A DNA stretch of 64,000 nucleotides. Source: Sordaria brevicollis (Eukaryota > Ascomycota > Sordariomycetes > Sordariales > Sordariaceae). Below are positions 1-12,450 of the stretch, one piece after another. The position numbers and the translations under genes are program-made. The notes below the pieces were generated by a model that was not told the DNA's origin, did no database searches, and saw nothing but the letters and a program-made list of their open reading frames with translations. The stretch spans positions 186,001 through 250,000 of the forward strand of contig JAUTDP010000019.1 in the NCBI GenBank assembly GCA_033439795.1. Direction: 5' to 3'. Numbering within the stretch: position 1 is the first letter of the stretch; each line of letters opens with the position of its first letter.

Positions 1-959
1 TTAAAAGTTTTTCGTAATCGTAGGGTATATAATATAAATAATTTTAAAAGGATGGTTTCCATCGGCTTTTTCCTTCGAGGATCATCTACTAAAAAAGTAT
101 AAAAAAAGTACATTTCTATTTACAATTATTCTTCGTTTTTCCTCCTAATAACCTTCTCCTTTTAAATATAATAAAATATTAATAATAATAATAAAAGTAA
201 AACTACTAAACAAAAATTCTTCGTAATAAATTAATATAATATCTTCCTCCAATTTTAACGCCGGTTTCCTTCCTTTTACGAATAACCCTCTACTTCGCTT
301 CCTTTAAAGGGAAATCCCTACTAAGGAACTTACTATACTTAATTAATTTAATTTAAATATTAACGCTTTTACTTTATTTACTAAAAAACGTATCGTTATT
401 ATTAATCGCGACTCTCTTCGGCCGTATTTTAACCTCAATACTTTAAAAATAATATATTAAACTAATTCTTATCCTAATAATAAAAAGTAAATCCTTTCCA
501 AAATTTATATTAACCTTCTATATTAACCTTCACTTCCTCCTAATACCCTTTAAAATATTATTTAAAATAATTACTTTCAATTATTTAATACTATTATAAA
601 TATTTATCCGATTAATAAACCTATTATTATTAATTAATTATATATAAAATAACGTATTAATAATAACGAATTACTAATAATTATAATTACGTTTTTTAAC
701 TTGCCTATTATATATCGATTAACTTTAGAACGGATATTCAATTCGCCTCGCAACCCATTTAATCGCTATATCTTTATCGAAAAAAAAGGAATTTAACCGT
801 AAAGTTACTACTTTACCTATATAAAAATAAAAAAAGAACGGATCCTTAGGCTAATAATTTAATTATTTAATAATAAATAAATATTCTTTTATTTTCTACT
901 AATATCCTTCTACTAACTATCATTTTTTCTTCCAAAAATAAAATCACTTATTCGTACTA

Positions 960-1830
960 CGTTAACCGATTCCAAAAAACGTATACATCGGTATATACTA
1001 TTAATTAACAATAGGAATACGTTCCTATTTAAATTCCTTTCGTCGGCTATAAATCTTTAAATAAAAATATTAAAGGGGGGATTTATAGTAATTATATTTA
1101 GTATAATAAAACGGCTTTAAATTATTCGGCATTTACTAAGTTTTTAAATAATTTTAAACTTATTAAAAAATATTCGATCGAAGGTTTTAATCCCGAATTT
1201 ATTAAAATTTTAAAGTCCGATTAAATTAAATATCTTACTTAAAACCGTAATATTAATCGTACCCGTTCGATATTAATCGATAATATTCCTCCTCACCGTT
1301 AAATTATTAGCAAAAAACCCGTCCCCACTAATTATAAATAATAGCTAAAATATATACGCTAAGAATCCGAAACCTTAAAGTTAAAAGGAAAAAGTATTAT
1401 AATCTACAGTAATCGCAATATATTTAAACGGTTATTAATAATAATAAAAATTAATAATAAAGATAAAGAAATAATCGATATTAATAATAACGATTTAAAC
1501 TCCTCTAACGAAGAATCTATTACCGGCGAAAATAATAATAGCGAAAACGAAGGTAATAATAAAGAAAATAACGAAAATAACGAAAATAACGAAAATAACG
1601 AAGATAATAAGGGCGATAACGGGGATAATAACGAAGATAACGAAAATAATAAGGAAGAGGATAATAAAGATAATGAAGATAACGAAGGCAATAACGGGGA
1701 TAATAACAAAAATGACGAAAATAATAAGGAGGAGGATAATAAAGATAATAAGGAAGATTCTAATCAAAAACGTAAAATTTCAATTAATTTCAAAGGTTTT
1801 TCTAATAATGAATAGGGGTTTTATCAAAAA
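960..1830 (+). pseudogene. RIP-degenerated reading frame, unidentified, with acidic tail
   Basis: One plus-strand frame can be followed for about 290 codons. Nearly all its stops are TAA/TAG at places consistent with former CAA, CAG or TGG codons. Readable pieces include IKGGIYSN, YSAFTKFLN, GFNPEFIKILKSD and RSILIDNIPPHR. It runs into a long Asn/Glu/Asp-rich tail from about 1,495. I do not recognise the family. The style, a conserved-looking body plus an acidic tail inside RIP-mutated DNA, suggests a transposon-encoded protein, possibly a DNA-binding or transposase protein, but no catalytic motif is visible. Limits are approximate because the 5' end is not resolved. Confidence 0.45.
1495..1770 (+). 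repeat. Imperfect GAAAATAAC-type codon repeat (acidic low-complexity tract)
   Basis: Short imperfect repeats based on a 9-base unit resembling ACGAAAATA alternate with GATAATAAG and GGCGATAAC variants. Read on the plus strand in the frame of the degenerate gene they encode Asn/Glu/Asp stretches (NENNENNENNED type). Before RIP many AAT codons may have been GAT or GAC, making the tract more acidic. On the opposite strand the same bases read as Ile/Val/Phe-rich nonsense. Confidence 0.7.
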
Positions 1831-2549
1831 TCATTATCAACACCTATACTATAGAAAAACAAATCCATATCTTACGGTTTTTCAAAACTTCCCGTATTCT
1901 TATCTACATAAGTGCTAATTTCTAAAAAAAATTGCGAAAAACTTAATTAAATAAAGGGGGTTAATAGGGTTTTTAGGAATATAATTAAAGGGAATAAAGA
2001 AAATAAATATAAAATATAAAGCTTTATATACTATATATACTTCCCTTCGAAATTAATAAAAATTCCTACGAATTAATCTCGTATAAAAATAAAATAATAA
2101 CGAATAATAATAAAAAATAACGAAATAAATACTAAAGAATATATTTATTTTAATTTCGGAAGTTAATTTAAATTTAAATCTAAGCGCGATATTAATTTCG
2201 TTTTTAATTCGGGTTCTAACTTAAACTCTAACTCGACTTCGTCTTTATTAAAAAAATACTAAGGGCTTTCAGGCTCAACCGATTCCAATTCGATAATAAA
2301 TTCTTAATTTTATTCGCGTTCTCTTTTAATATCTTAACAGGTCCAAATCTACTTTACTTCTAATCTTCGCGCTTATTCCTATATAAAGAATAAATATTTA
2401 TTAATTTAAACTTCTTTAAAGACCTATAAACCATTAACAATATTAAAATTATCGAATTCTTCGTATTCTTTATTAGGATTAAAAAGTATACCGTTTCAGC
2501 GAATAAACTTTTTAATATTTTTAGAAAAAACTAGCCTCTTAAAACGAAA

Positions 2550-3210
2550 TCCGTCTAATTACGCGTAATAATAAATATTCCCGTTAATAATATTAACGAC
2601 TTTATAAGGACCTTTCTATCTATAATTTAACTTTTTAATAATATTTATATCGATTCCCCGAATATTATCGTAAATAAAAATAAAATTTCTAATATTAATA
2701 ATAACGTTTTTCAATCTTATTTTATAAAAATTAACGGAATTTTTTTACGCGGCAATTTTTCTCCTAATATCGGCAACCTTTTCGGCCGCCTATTAAAAGC
2801 AATATTCAATATTATAATATATTTAAACGACGGCAACGATTAATTCATCTATCGTACATTTCTCCAAATACTTTTCCTATTCGATTAGCCTCCAAAATAA
2901 ATAATTAAATTTAATAAGAGTAATAAAATTATAACTATAAGCTAATTAAAAAGGAGTAAATCCGTAATTATTATAAATAGTAATACAATTAATAAAAAGG
3001 ATATAAGGGAATAAATCCCTCTATCCTTTACTAATTCCTTCTATTAATTTAATTAATATTATAATAATTACTAAATATTTTTATTCGTTAATTCTATTAG
3101 CTCGGTAATTATAAGGCGCTATTCGTACTAACGGGATTTGGAAGTTATTAAATACTTCGGTAAATTCTCCTTAAAATTCGGAACTATTATTAATAAGAAT
3201 ATTAAAAGGA
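2550..3210 (-). pseudogene. Integrase and post-integrase relic of the Gypsy element
   Basis: The minus-strand frame near 3,210-2,830 reads NNGSEF-stop-GEF, then IPLVRIAPYN, RANRINE, and further on a DLFPYIL block. This is the integrase core around the second catalytic Asp (DNGPEF-like) and the third catalytic Glu region. Near 2,640-2,560 the same strand reads KLNYR-stop-KGPYKVV followed by NGN and LDGFRF, the conserved segment that follows integrase in fungal Gypsy elements (KLDDRW-GPY). It would have inserted the cDNA into chromosomal DNA. Confidence 0.65.
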
Positions 3211-5034
3211 TATCCCCAATATAAAAATACTTCCCAGAAAAAAATAATAATATATTTCGATATTAATATTAAAAGAACTTTTACTTCTATATAATTCATT
3301 AAATTATTTCTAATTTCAATTAACGCTTATCGTCTTCCCTTTCCGCCCGGTAAATATTAGACGTTTAAAATCTACCGGCTAAAAGGTTAAGGAATTAAAA
3401 ATAATTATTTATATTTATTTTTATAACGTTTAAAAACGTATATTTAATAAATAATATAATTACGGATTATATTTTCGATTTGAATATATATCCTATATTA
3501 ATAATAATATTTAATAATCCGTTTATAAATTCCTTCCCTTCTTTAATAACCGGCTTCGTCGTAATAACGTTATATAATCAATTCCTATTACATCTTATTA
3601 TCAATTAAAAGACGAAAGTAAGTACGCTTATAAACTATTCGTAATTAAAACCTTCGATAATAAACGAAATATTTAAGGGCGTTTCTTTTAAAGGTTTACT
3701 ATATAATAAATATCTTATTATATTATATAAAAATATAAAGCGAAAACAAATAACGAATTATATTTTCCGAATAATTAAAATATTCGTTAAATAAAATCCA
3801 CTCCCCTTCTATATATTTTTCGGTAAAAAAATAATAAATTTAGGTATCGATAAAATCGTTAATATCTTCTTCAAAACGCTTCTCTTCTAAATCACTTTTT
3901 CTAAAGGGTTTCCGGGAAAGGCCGTTAACTACAGTATTTTTAATTCCAGGGATATATTTTATATTAAAATCGAAATATTTTATTTAAATAATCTACTATA
4001 TAAAAAGGGCATTAAAAATATCGCTTACTGCGCTATTAAATTAATAAATAAGGACTTGAATATTTATTTTAATAATAAAATACGCTCCGAAAAATTAATA
4101 TCTCAATCGTTTAAAAATATAGAATAAATTACAAAGCTCTCGTTTAATAATATTATAATAAACTTCGGCCGGTAATTAAATATTACTTTTAAACCTATAA
4201 AAATATCGCTTTTTATTAAAGTTAAATTATTTAATAACCGCTCCTTATCTTTTAATATAAATATCGGTAACGAAATAAATAATTATTTTACTATTATTAT
4301 AAATAAAGGTTATAAAGATTAGAATAATAATAATTTTATATTAAAAATATTCTATAATAAATTATTAATTTTCTATTTATATTAATTTAATTCCCTTCTT
4401 TATAATAGCGTATAATAAGATAACGATAATTTTAAAATTTTTAATCCAAATCTAATAATAATTAATAATATTTAAAAAAGCTCGAAATTCTTTAAACTCT
4501 TTTCCTCGGGGTTTAATTTTTCCAATAATATAATAAATCTATTCGCGAATCTTTCTAATTTTAACTTTATTTAGAGATTTGCCTTTAAGACTATAAATAT
4601 AACCGATTAAAATTACTTCTCGTTTATACTATTAGGATTTAATTATAATAATTATTCCGCTAACAAATTTAACGTTTAATAATACTCTATCGATATTAAT
4701 AAAATATTCGTAAATAAAGCGTTAAACTCCTTTATTATTAATTAATTCGTTATTATACCGGCTTTTTAAACCTTTAATATAAATATTATTAAAATAAAAT
4801 TAATATACCTTAGGGATTAAATCGTAAAGGATCTTAATTATTACCCTTATAAATTAAACAATTAAATTAATTCTTCCTTAAAGTAGCGTTATTATACAGA
4901 ATAGATTAAGAGGTATTAAAAATATCGTTAAATCCCGATTTTCTTTATTAAATTGAACTTTATTATATCTTAAGAATAAATCTAATAAAAAAAAAATCTC
5001 ATACCTAATAAAATCTTTATTAAAAGGTTCGTAC

Positions 5035-5165
5035 CCTAAGGGTATATTAATATTACGGATAATTATTTTATTAATCTTCTAAGCGTTATTAATTAACCGG
5101 AGTTTTTTATCCTTCTTTTAAACGAAAAATTAATTATTCCGATAAGAAATATAGTTTTCTTCTAA
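5035..5165 (-). pseudogene. Reverse transcriptase relic (Gypsy-type finger motif)
   Basis: On the minus strand one frame reads S-Y-R-N-N-stop-F-F-V, then K-K-D-K-K-L-R-L-I-N, then an I-I-I-R-N-I-N-I-P segment. This matches the start of the RT domain of a large fungal Gypsy group (YRNSWFFVKKKDG, RLIN, VTIRDA). The two stops fall where Trp (TGG) and Lys-neighbouring Gln or Trp codons are expected. The domain would have primed and copied the element's RNA in cytoplasmic particles. The rest of RT extends toward about 4,480 but is too mutated for me to place its catalytic YxDD box. Confidence 0.65.
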
Positions 5166-7819
5166 AATTCCGCGCTAAATACATTCCTTAAATAAATTAT
5201 AGATTTTTCTATATAAAATTTATAGAATGGGAATTACTTTCGTTTACTAAGTTGAATAAGTAATTATTTTAATCTTCTATTTTTCTACTATATTTTTATA
5301 AATAAAATTATATTTAGAAAATTCCTAAATAAGGGCCTTTTTATAATTAAAGAATATATAAATAAAAAGTTCGATTTTAATTTCGTTGAATAATTCGTTC
5401 TTCTCCAAAATTTATTAAAATTTTTTAAATATTAATTAAAAACCTTTAATTAATTCCGTAAATTATAGAATAATATATTTATTCTATTTAAATAAAAAGT
5501 TATCCAATTATTCTTAAATTTTATACCAAACTTCCTCGAATTTCCGTTTCTTCTAATTAAAATTACTACCGGGTTTAAAACTATTTAAAAGCGTATTATC
5601 AATTAATTTTATCTTCTAAACGACTCTTTTATATAAAATATTAATTTAAATAAACGGAGAAAAACTTCGTAACAATATAAAAGAAAATAAATTAGCGAAA
5701 AACAGAATATTTTTTATCTTCTTAAATTTCGGGACCTTCTTCCCTTAATCCTTAGTATTCTTAATTACTAATCTTCGTAATTCCCGAAAAAAACTTCTAC
5801 GGATCTTTTTCCTTATTCGGTCTTATACCGCTCTACCTTCCAATTACTATTTTACTAATAATTAATTCTCCGGAGGATTATTTATATTCTTCCTCTAATA
5901 TTTCAAATTAATTTCTCCAACTAATCGAAAATAATCGAATAATATTTCCTCGTTATACCTTTTATTATATAATAAAACGATAATAATATCCGTAATTTCC
6001 TCTCCCAAAGAAAAGTAATTCTTATTATCCTTATTAATTTTAATACCTTTTATAAATCTCTTATTATTTTTCTCTAAATTTATTTTAATAAATTTATAAG
6101 GCGATTTATTCGTTAGAATAGATTCTTAGGTATTATTTACAATAATAGGGTAAATAATTACAATAAGGGAATTAAACCCGCTACCCGAAAGCGTTTATTT
6201 ATTCCTTAATAATAAAGAGAATATTAATTTTTATTCCTCCTATAATAAAATAAATACGAACGGTTCTAACGTTAATATAATTTATTATAACGCTAATATT
6301 TTTAATAAACGGAAAATTAAATAGGATTTCGTAACGAAGGAATTAATTCCGAATAATTATAAAGTATACCTTCCAACCTTTATCGAATAGGAAAATATCC
6401 TCTACTATTTTACCTTTAAATTATACTTTTCCGCTATTAAAATTAATATTAACAATCGTATAATTTATATTATTAAAATTAAATTTATCGACTAAATTAA
6501 TAAATATAATATTAATTTCCGTACCGCTATTTAGAAGAGTTATAACCTTTTCGCCACCTTTAAATTTAATATTAACTATTAGCGTAAAAAGGTTTTATAT
6601 ACGCATAACCTCCTTATTAAATAGTAACTTTTTATTATAAAATATAGTTTGAAAATCCTTTTTACAAATTCAAATTAATTCGTCTTTAAATACCGTCTTA
6701 AGATTTACGACTTAATAATAAAACTAATACATTTACATAACGAAAATATCGCTAAACCTCTTCTTCTAATCTTTATATAAGGGTTCCTTAAATACCGTAA
6801 TAATAATATTAATTTATAAATTATATAAGCGGAATTAATTAACTTCTAAATTATTATTCTTAATAACGTTATTATTATATATTAACTAAAGGGCTTCTTT
6901 AAAGGCCTTTTAATAATACTTAAAATTAATTAATTCTTTAAATAATTAACCGGATTCGGGAATAACTATAATTACATCTTCGAAAATAATTTATAATTTA
7001 ATACCCATAATCTTACTAATAATCGGGCAATTCTCTTTAATTTAAATAATTTTATAATTTATATAATCCTTAAAGCTATTAAAGTCCTTAGGCTTAAAAA
7101 CGGATTTATTAATTAAAAATTTTTAAATTTTAATTAGAAATTCGTCTATAAATTCTAACGACTTAGCAGCGGCGGTAGGAACTAATTCTAATTGAAGAGC
7201 CGGCTTAAATACGGTTTTAACTACCGCTATTCGTACGTCTTCTTAATCCGTTACATCCTCTATACAAAGGTTAAAATTTAGCCTTCTTACAGGTAGTAAT
7301 TATAACCTCTCCCTTCGATTTATATTAGAAGGGGGTTTACAAAGAATTATTAATCTTCTCCGCGTTTAAATAAACGTAATAATAATTTCTTTCTTTATAA
7401 TTTACTTTAGGATTTAAAATATTAAGAAAAACTTTTAAATAAAAGGAAAAAGAAACGTTAAATATAAACCAATTAAATTATAATTAATTTAAAAAAATAA
7501 TTCGTTAATTAAAATTATATTATTCTAAAGATTAATTCGGTAACGATTCTAAACCTCTCGTTACTTTTACTAATATTCTAATTTTAAAAAATTAAAATTA
7601 GGGGTAAACCCATTAGAATAAACTTCGGTTTCTTATTCCCGGAATTTATTATATTTAAAGTATTTATTATAATAAATTATACAAAATTTAAATATATTTT
7701 TAAGGCGGTTTATACAAAAAATAATAGAAATTATATTATTCGGGATATATTATACTAACTTAATATTACTTCCTAAGTAGAATTATTACCAGCAGCCTTA
7801 TTCCTTATTAGCCTTAATT

Positions 7820-7905
7820 TAATAAATCCATCCTTTATCTATATAATAATCCTTATCCTTATATTAATATTAAATATAGCCAAATTGTCTATACCAATAA
7901 TAGAT
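7820..7905 (-). pseudogene. Gag CCHC zinc-knuckle relic of the Gypsy element
   Basis: The minus-strand frame shows Y-Y-W-Y-R-Q-F-G-Y-I, then two stop-interrupted positions and another Y. Changing each TAT back to TGT or CAT restores the spacing C-x2-C-x4-H-x4-C, the retroviral-type nucleocapsid knuckle that binds the element's RNA. The conserved aromatic and glycine positions (Q-F-G before the histidine) also fit. The downstream residues Y-K-D-K-D-Y-Y are hydrophilic, as usual after the knuckle. Confidence 0.6.
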
Positions 7906-8900
7906 TATATTTTCCGTTAGTTAAATTTATTTAATCGATTATACTATTATAGTATTGACCTAAAGAATATAATTGCTCCTAAAGAGATTTCGGAAACGAT
8001 TTTCAAAATTCTCAACTTACTAATTCACTACCTTAATATAAGTAATCTATATATCTTAAAAACTCTTAATTAAAACGTCTATAGTAACGGGTTCCTTAAT
8101 AATTTCCTATTTAACGGTCGTAATTTTCTTTTTATTAAAATCCTTCTTACTATTAAAAGTCTTAATCTTAATAATAGTAATCTTTTTTATTACTTTATTA
8201 TCTTCATTACTATTATTATCGCTAAAGGAATTAAAAGAGCTATTAGAATTAGAATTGGAATCGCTATCTTCTTTTCGATAATAAGTAGTAATTTAATTAG
8301 AAAGCTTCGTAAAAAAGTTAATTTACGTTATTTTAAAGAATTTATCTTTATCCTTACCGAAATAAATAATAAAATTAATACGGTAATAGTAAGGCAATTT
8401 CTTATAAAAGCATTTAATTACCAACCTCTCGATAACTTCCTAATTAATTTACTTTTACTAAATTAATAATTAATAATATTTAAAAATAGTATTATTAATG
8501 GCTTTTTTATTATTTTTAATACGCTTATAATAAAAATCCTAAAATTTATTTATATTAGAATTTATTTACTCCGGATTGTAAATACGATAAATAGTATAGA
8601 ATTTATTATAAAACTTTACTTATATAACGGGCTCGTTCTCTTTTTTAATAAAGCGGATAATACTTTTAATAATATTTTAGGATTAGGGTTTATATTATCG
8701 GTACTATACGTTAATTTTTTCTTTATTATTACGCTATTTAACGAAGTTTATTCTATCTTTAAAATTTAGGAAAAATTTAATAATATTCTTATCTTTAAAT
8801 TTCTTCTTAGGATTAAAATCCTTCGAGGAATATATAAGGAACGTTGTAATTGTTTAATTCAAAGCGGGGTTAGGGTTTTATTATTAATTTTAATTATTAC

Positions 8901-10254
8901 TATCTTTATTCTCGGGATAAATTTAATAATTAGAAATTTAACCAAAATTTATTATATTTAGGGGGGAAAAGGGTAAAAAACGTATAAAAAGTATAAGGAA
9001 AAATGAATAAAAAAGTGAAAAAGTAAATACGGAAAAGGGATTAATAAATATAATAAATAAATTAATTATTAATTAAAAATTATTATAAATAGAAATTATT
9101 AACTTTAATATTAATATCGATAAATATTTTATTAGCTTATCGTTAATAAAGAATATAAAATAATAAAAAATATTTAAAGGGAACCTCTTATTAAATAAAC
9201 GTTAATATAAAATACCGCTATATCCTTATACGAAATCTAACCCTTTATTAATAGAGGATAAATTATACTTCAATTAATATTGGATAATATAATATATATT
9301 AAATTCAATTAAATAAACTACTATATACTAGTGTAAAAGGGTTTAAAACCGTTAAATAAATATATTATATCCTAAAAATTCCGACGACGTATATTGAAAT
9401 AAAATTTTTAAAATTATTAAATAAATATTTTGCATACTCGAAACCCCGGCGCCGATTATTATTCGCTTATATATACCCTATTATCGAATTTATATAAAAT
9501 ATTAATTTAATACTAAAGTCGGGGCGAAGCTTTTAATTTAATAATATTTATTTCAATTATCGGCCTTAAAGCTGGGAATTTATTATTAAATCCTCGGCTA
9601 ATCGGTTATCGTTCGCTTAATATCGAAAATTATAAATCTTCTAAATTTATAATTTATTCTTAATTTAATTTTTAAGAACGCTTCTACAACGTATAATAAT
9701 TAATATTAAGAAGGCTATAATTACGTTCACGCTCATCCTATATACTATTTTATTTCTATAGCGAATTTTGTAATATATTTAAAATAATATATTTTTAATT
9801 CTATTTTAATATTTATTCTCTATTATTCTTTTCTTATAACCGACGGATTATTAAAATTCTTAATTTTATCGTTTTAAAGTATTAAATCCGCTTTAACCAA
9901 TTTAATTAAAAGTTTAAAATTCAATTTCGTCCTTATTACTATTTGAAATAGGGAAGAAAAATAACCCTAAATAACTACTATTACTATAATAATTGGGAAA
10001 GGAACTATATTAAAAACTTTTAATAAAATTAAAAGAATAAAAAGGGGAGCAAATTTATAAGGGAGAAAAGAGTAATCTAATAATAGGAATATCTTTTTCG
10101 ATTTAATTATATCTTTTTTTTTACCTATTATAGAAATAGGGTTAGGAAGTTTTAAAAATTTAATTAAGGAATTAATTTTCACTAAATTGAAAAAGATTTT
10201 TATCTTAAAGATTAAATAAAGTTTAATTATTATTCTAATAAAAGTTATTTAACC
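8901..10254. other. RIP-mutated DNA without a recognised frame
   Basis: Same RIP composition as the surrounding block. It may hold the 5' LTR and leader of the Gypsy element, or a different repeat. A few homopurine and homopyrimidine runs are seen, but no frame, tRNA or terminal repeat that I can support. Confidence 0.5.
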
Positions 10255-10565
10255 TTCTTTCTTTTCTTTCTAACTACCCTTCTCTCCTTTTATTCCTTTA
10301 GAACTTTCTTTCTTTCTATGTGAAAGTCCGAAATTTATTCCACAGCTTTCTTTCTTAATTTGCTCAATGTACTACTATTATACTTCCTTCAAATCAGCTC
10401 ATTATAACGTATCTTTGTCCTGTACCTCTTTTCTCAGATTATGACCAGGGAAAATCCCTGGAAGAATTCCTCTAGAATGAAAAACTACGAAAAATTTTCG
10501 AAAAAATTCGGAAAAAATCTGCTGTCTAGCCGTGTACCCTTGTACCTGTTTATCCGCCCCATCTC
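10255..10565. other. Non-RIPed island inside the RIP block
   Basis: Between about 10,255 and 10,565 CA and TG dinucleotides return (for example TGTGAAAGTCC, GCTCAATGTAC, TGACCAGGG) and the AT content drops. The DNA on both sides is RIP-mutated. The island begins with a pyrimidine-rich stretch of TTTCTTTC type and contains a perfect inverted repeat, CCAGGG-AAAAT-CCCTGG, at 10,445-10,461. The simplest reading is single-copy DNA between two separate transposon insertions, too short or too unique to be recognised by RIP. Confidence 0.7.
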
Positions 10566-10819
10566 AATATAGAAATACTAAGCCTTTTATAAACGGCGTT
10601 AAAGGAGTTTAAAAATCCCCTTCAATATAATAAATAGTATTTTTACCCTTTTCTTTACCCTTACCCGCCAATATTACTACTTTATACCTATAATTACTAC
10701 TTCGCCCCCCTCTTCCTCCTTTATTAATATATATAATTAGTAATTTTATAACTATTAAATCTATTATTAACGCTATATTTATAATTACTATTAATATTAG
10801 CCGTTTCCTTTTAACGTTT

Positions 10820-11245
10820 CCTCTATTTAATAGGGTAATAACCGTCGAATTTATAAATATTATATTTAAATATTTTATAATTATATTTTATAAAGAGCCT
10901 ATTAATTACGCAATTTTAATAATAAAGTGCGCCGCGGCTAATTTACCACCTTCGTTATATATTAATATATACGTACCCTCTATCTTTTTATCCGTAGCGT
11001 ACCTAATACTATTATTAATTATACCGCTTTTTATTACCGACGACGACGACGAAGCTATTAATAATATATACCCACCGGTACTATTATTACCGCCACTTCT
11101 TACGCCGCTTAACCGTATTATAAAAGAACTTATTATAAAATTTTTTAAATCGTTCTACCGAATATATTATATTAAGCGTATATTAAAAATAACGTTAATA
11201 TATAAAGTATTAATAAAATTACGGGAGAAATTACAATACCTATAA
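10820..11245 (+). pseudogene. Unidentified open frame in RIPed DNA
   Basis: The plus frame is open for about 140 codons without an ATG start, which is unusual in this stop-rich DNA. Readable pieces are CAAANLPPS, YVPSIFLSVAYL, DDDDEA and TPLNRIIKEL, followed by a basic, helical-looking stretch (FFKSFYRIYYIKRILK). I do not recognise it. It could be part of another transposon protein. The hydrophobic run may be an artefact of RIP turning Ala, Thr and His codons into Val, Ile and Tyr. Confidence 0.3.
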
Positions 11246-11859
11246 TCGCTATACGATTTACTAATATTAAAAAACTAATCGGTAGAATAATATATAGTAT
11301 TAGGGTTTTCTCCCGTATTATATTCTACCTTTAAAAATAGAATTAAAAATTTCCTTAAAAAAGAATACACTATACTAACTACTTAAACAAACCTTTATAA
11401 TATATCCCCTAATCCTATTATAATATATAATTAACTAATATAATATTCTAAATACCTAATTTAATTACTTATTATATATTATTAACACCGATACAATTAT
11501 ATTCGAATATAGGGTGGTTAAAACCCTTACTTCTATAATTAATAATATTATTACTAATAACGTTAACGATTACGACTAATAATATTTCGAATCGAATTAT
11601 AACGAAAAAGGGGGGTTTCTAATAATTTAATATTATTATATAAATAATTACTAACTCTAATTCTAATACTAATTTTAATACTCTTTAATACTCTAATACC
11701 TTTTTAAATATTCGATATTATAATATAATAAAACGTATATATATTCCCTCCCTCCTATTCTCCCTCCTACCTCCGCCTAATTATAATACCTATCTCCCTA
11801 TATTCTATTAATTCAATAGTATATATTTATTTATAATTTTTATTATTATCGATTCTATT

Positions 11860-12450
11860 TATTATTAACTTCGCGTTTTTATAGTAGCTACGGATTTATA
11901 GTATACGCGTACCTACATCGAACGCTACCTTTTTTAAAAAATTTGTAAAATTTATATCTAGTATATTATTACTACCCTTATTACGGTATACCCGTTTGAA
12001 TTACTATTTAAAATTATTAAAATATGTTTTAATAGGGTTAAATTCAAAGGAGTACGGCGGTAAATATTATAATAAAATACTCTTTTAAGCATACGCCTAT
12101 TGGAATTCAATTCGAAAATATTATTTAACGTTATTTATTATTAAAATATTATTACGCTTAGGAAAAGGATTTATTTTTAATAATACCCTCTTTATTATTT
12201 AATTCCAAAATTTAATAAAGTCCGTTATACCCTGGAATATTAATAAATTAAATATACCGTTAACGTTAATAGCGGGGAGGAAGTAATACCGCTTACCCTT
12301 TTTAAATCGGTTAGAAACTATTATAATAGCGCTTTTAAGCGCCTAATTAATATAATAAATTCTATCCTTTCGATTTATATTAAATTCGTTATAAAAAACG
12401 AATATCTTTATAATAAATAACGATATTTTATTAAATTAATTTATAATTAA
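11860..12450 (-). mobile_element. RIP-inactivated Tc1/mariner-type transposase
   Basis: On the minus strand one frame reads FVFYNEFNINRKDRIYYIN (fungal form F-x-DESG-x-NRRDGIRRTG), then RFKKGKRYYFLPAINVNG and a FQGITDF block. After about 100 codons comes LPPYS-F-EFNPI (LPPYSPxxNPIE). These are the second and third acidic-residue regions of the DDE catalytic core of Tc1/mariner elements, which cut and paste DNA at TA sites. Stops sit at former Trp and Gln codons, so the gene is dead. The N-terminal helix-turn-helix part should lie up to about 12.88 kb and the terminal repeats outside, but I could not define either. Confidence 0.72.

Larger units (their letters stand above)
2300..8900 (-). mobile_element. 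RIP-inactivated Ty3/Gypsy LTR retrotransposon (internal region)
   Basis: Read on the minus strand in the expected order are a gag zinc knuckle (about 7.82-7.91 kb), a Gypsy-type reverse transcriptase segment (about 5.04-5.17 kb), and integrase plus post-integrase motifs (about 3.2 down to 2.55 kb). The order gag, RT, IN is that of Ty3/Gypsy elements. Every domain is full of stop codons of the kind RIP creates, so nothing is functional. I could not identify long terminal repeats by eye; RIP hits the two copies differently, and the flanks (about 1.9-2.2 kb and 9.0-9.9 kb) do not show an obvious match. The limits are estimates. Protease and RNase H should lie near 6-7 kb and 3.7-4.3 kb but were not read with confidence. 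Confidence 0.78.

Noticed and set aside
1404..1767. Leu/Ser- and Ile/Phe-rich minus-strand frames of 101 and 90 codons
   Set aside because: Reverse complements of the Asn/Glu/Asp codon repeat in RIPed DNA; hydrophobic only because of A/T composition.
9967..10182. 71-codon minus-strand frame
   Set aside because: In RIPed, very AT-rich DNA; Ile/Leu/Lys-rich composition expected by chance, and no motif.
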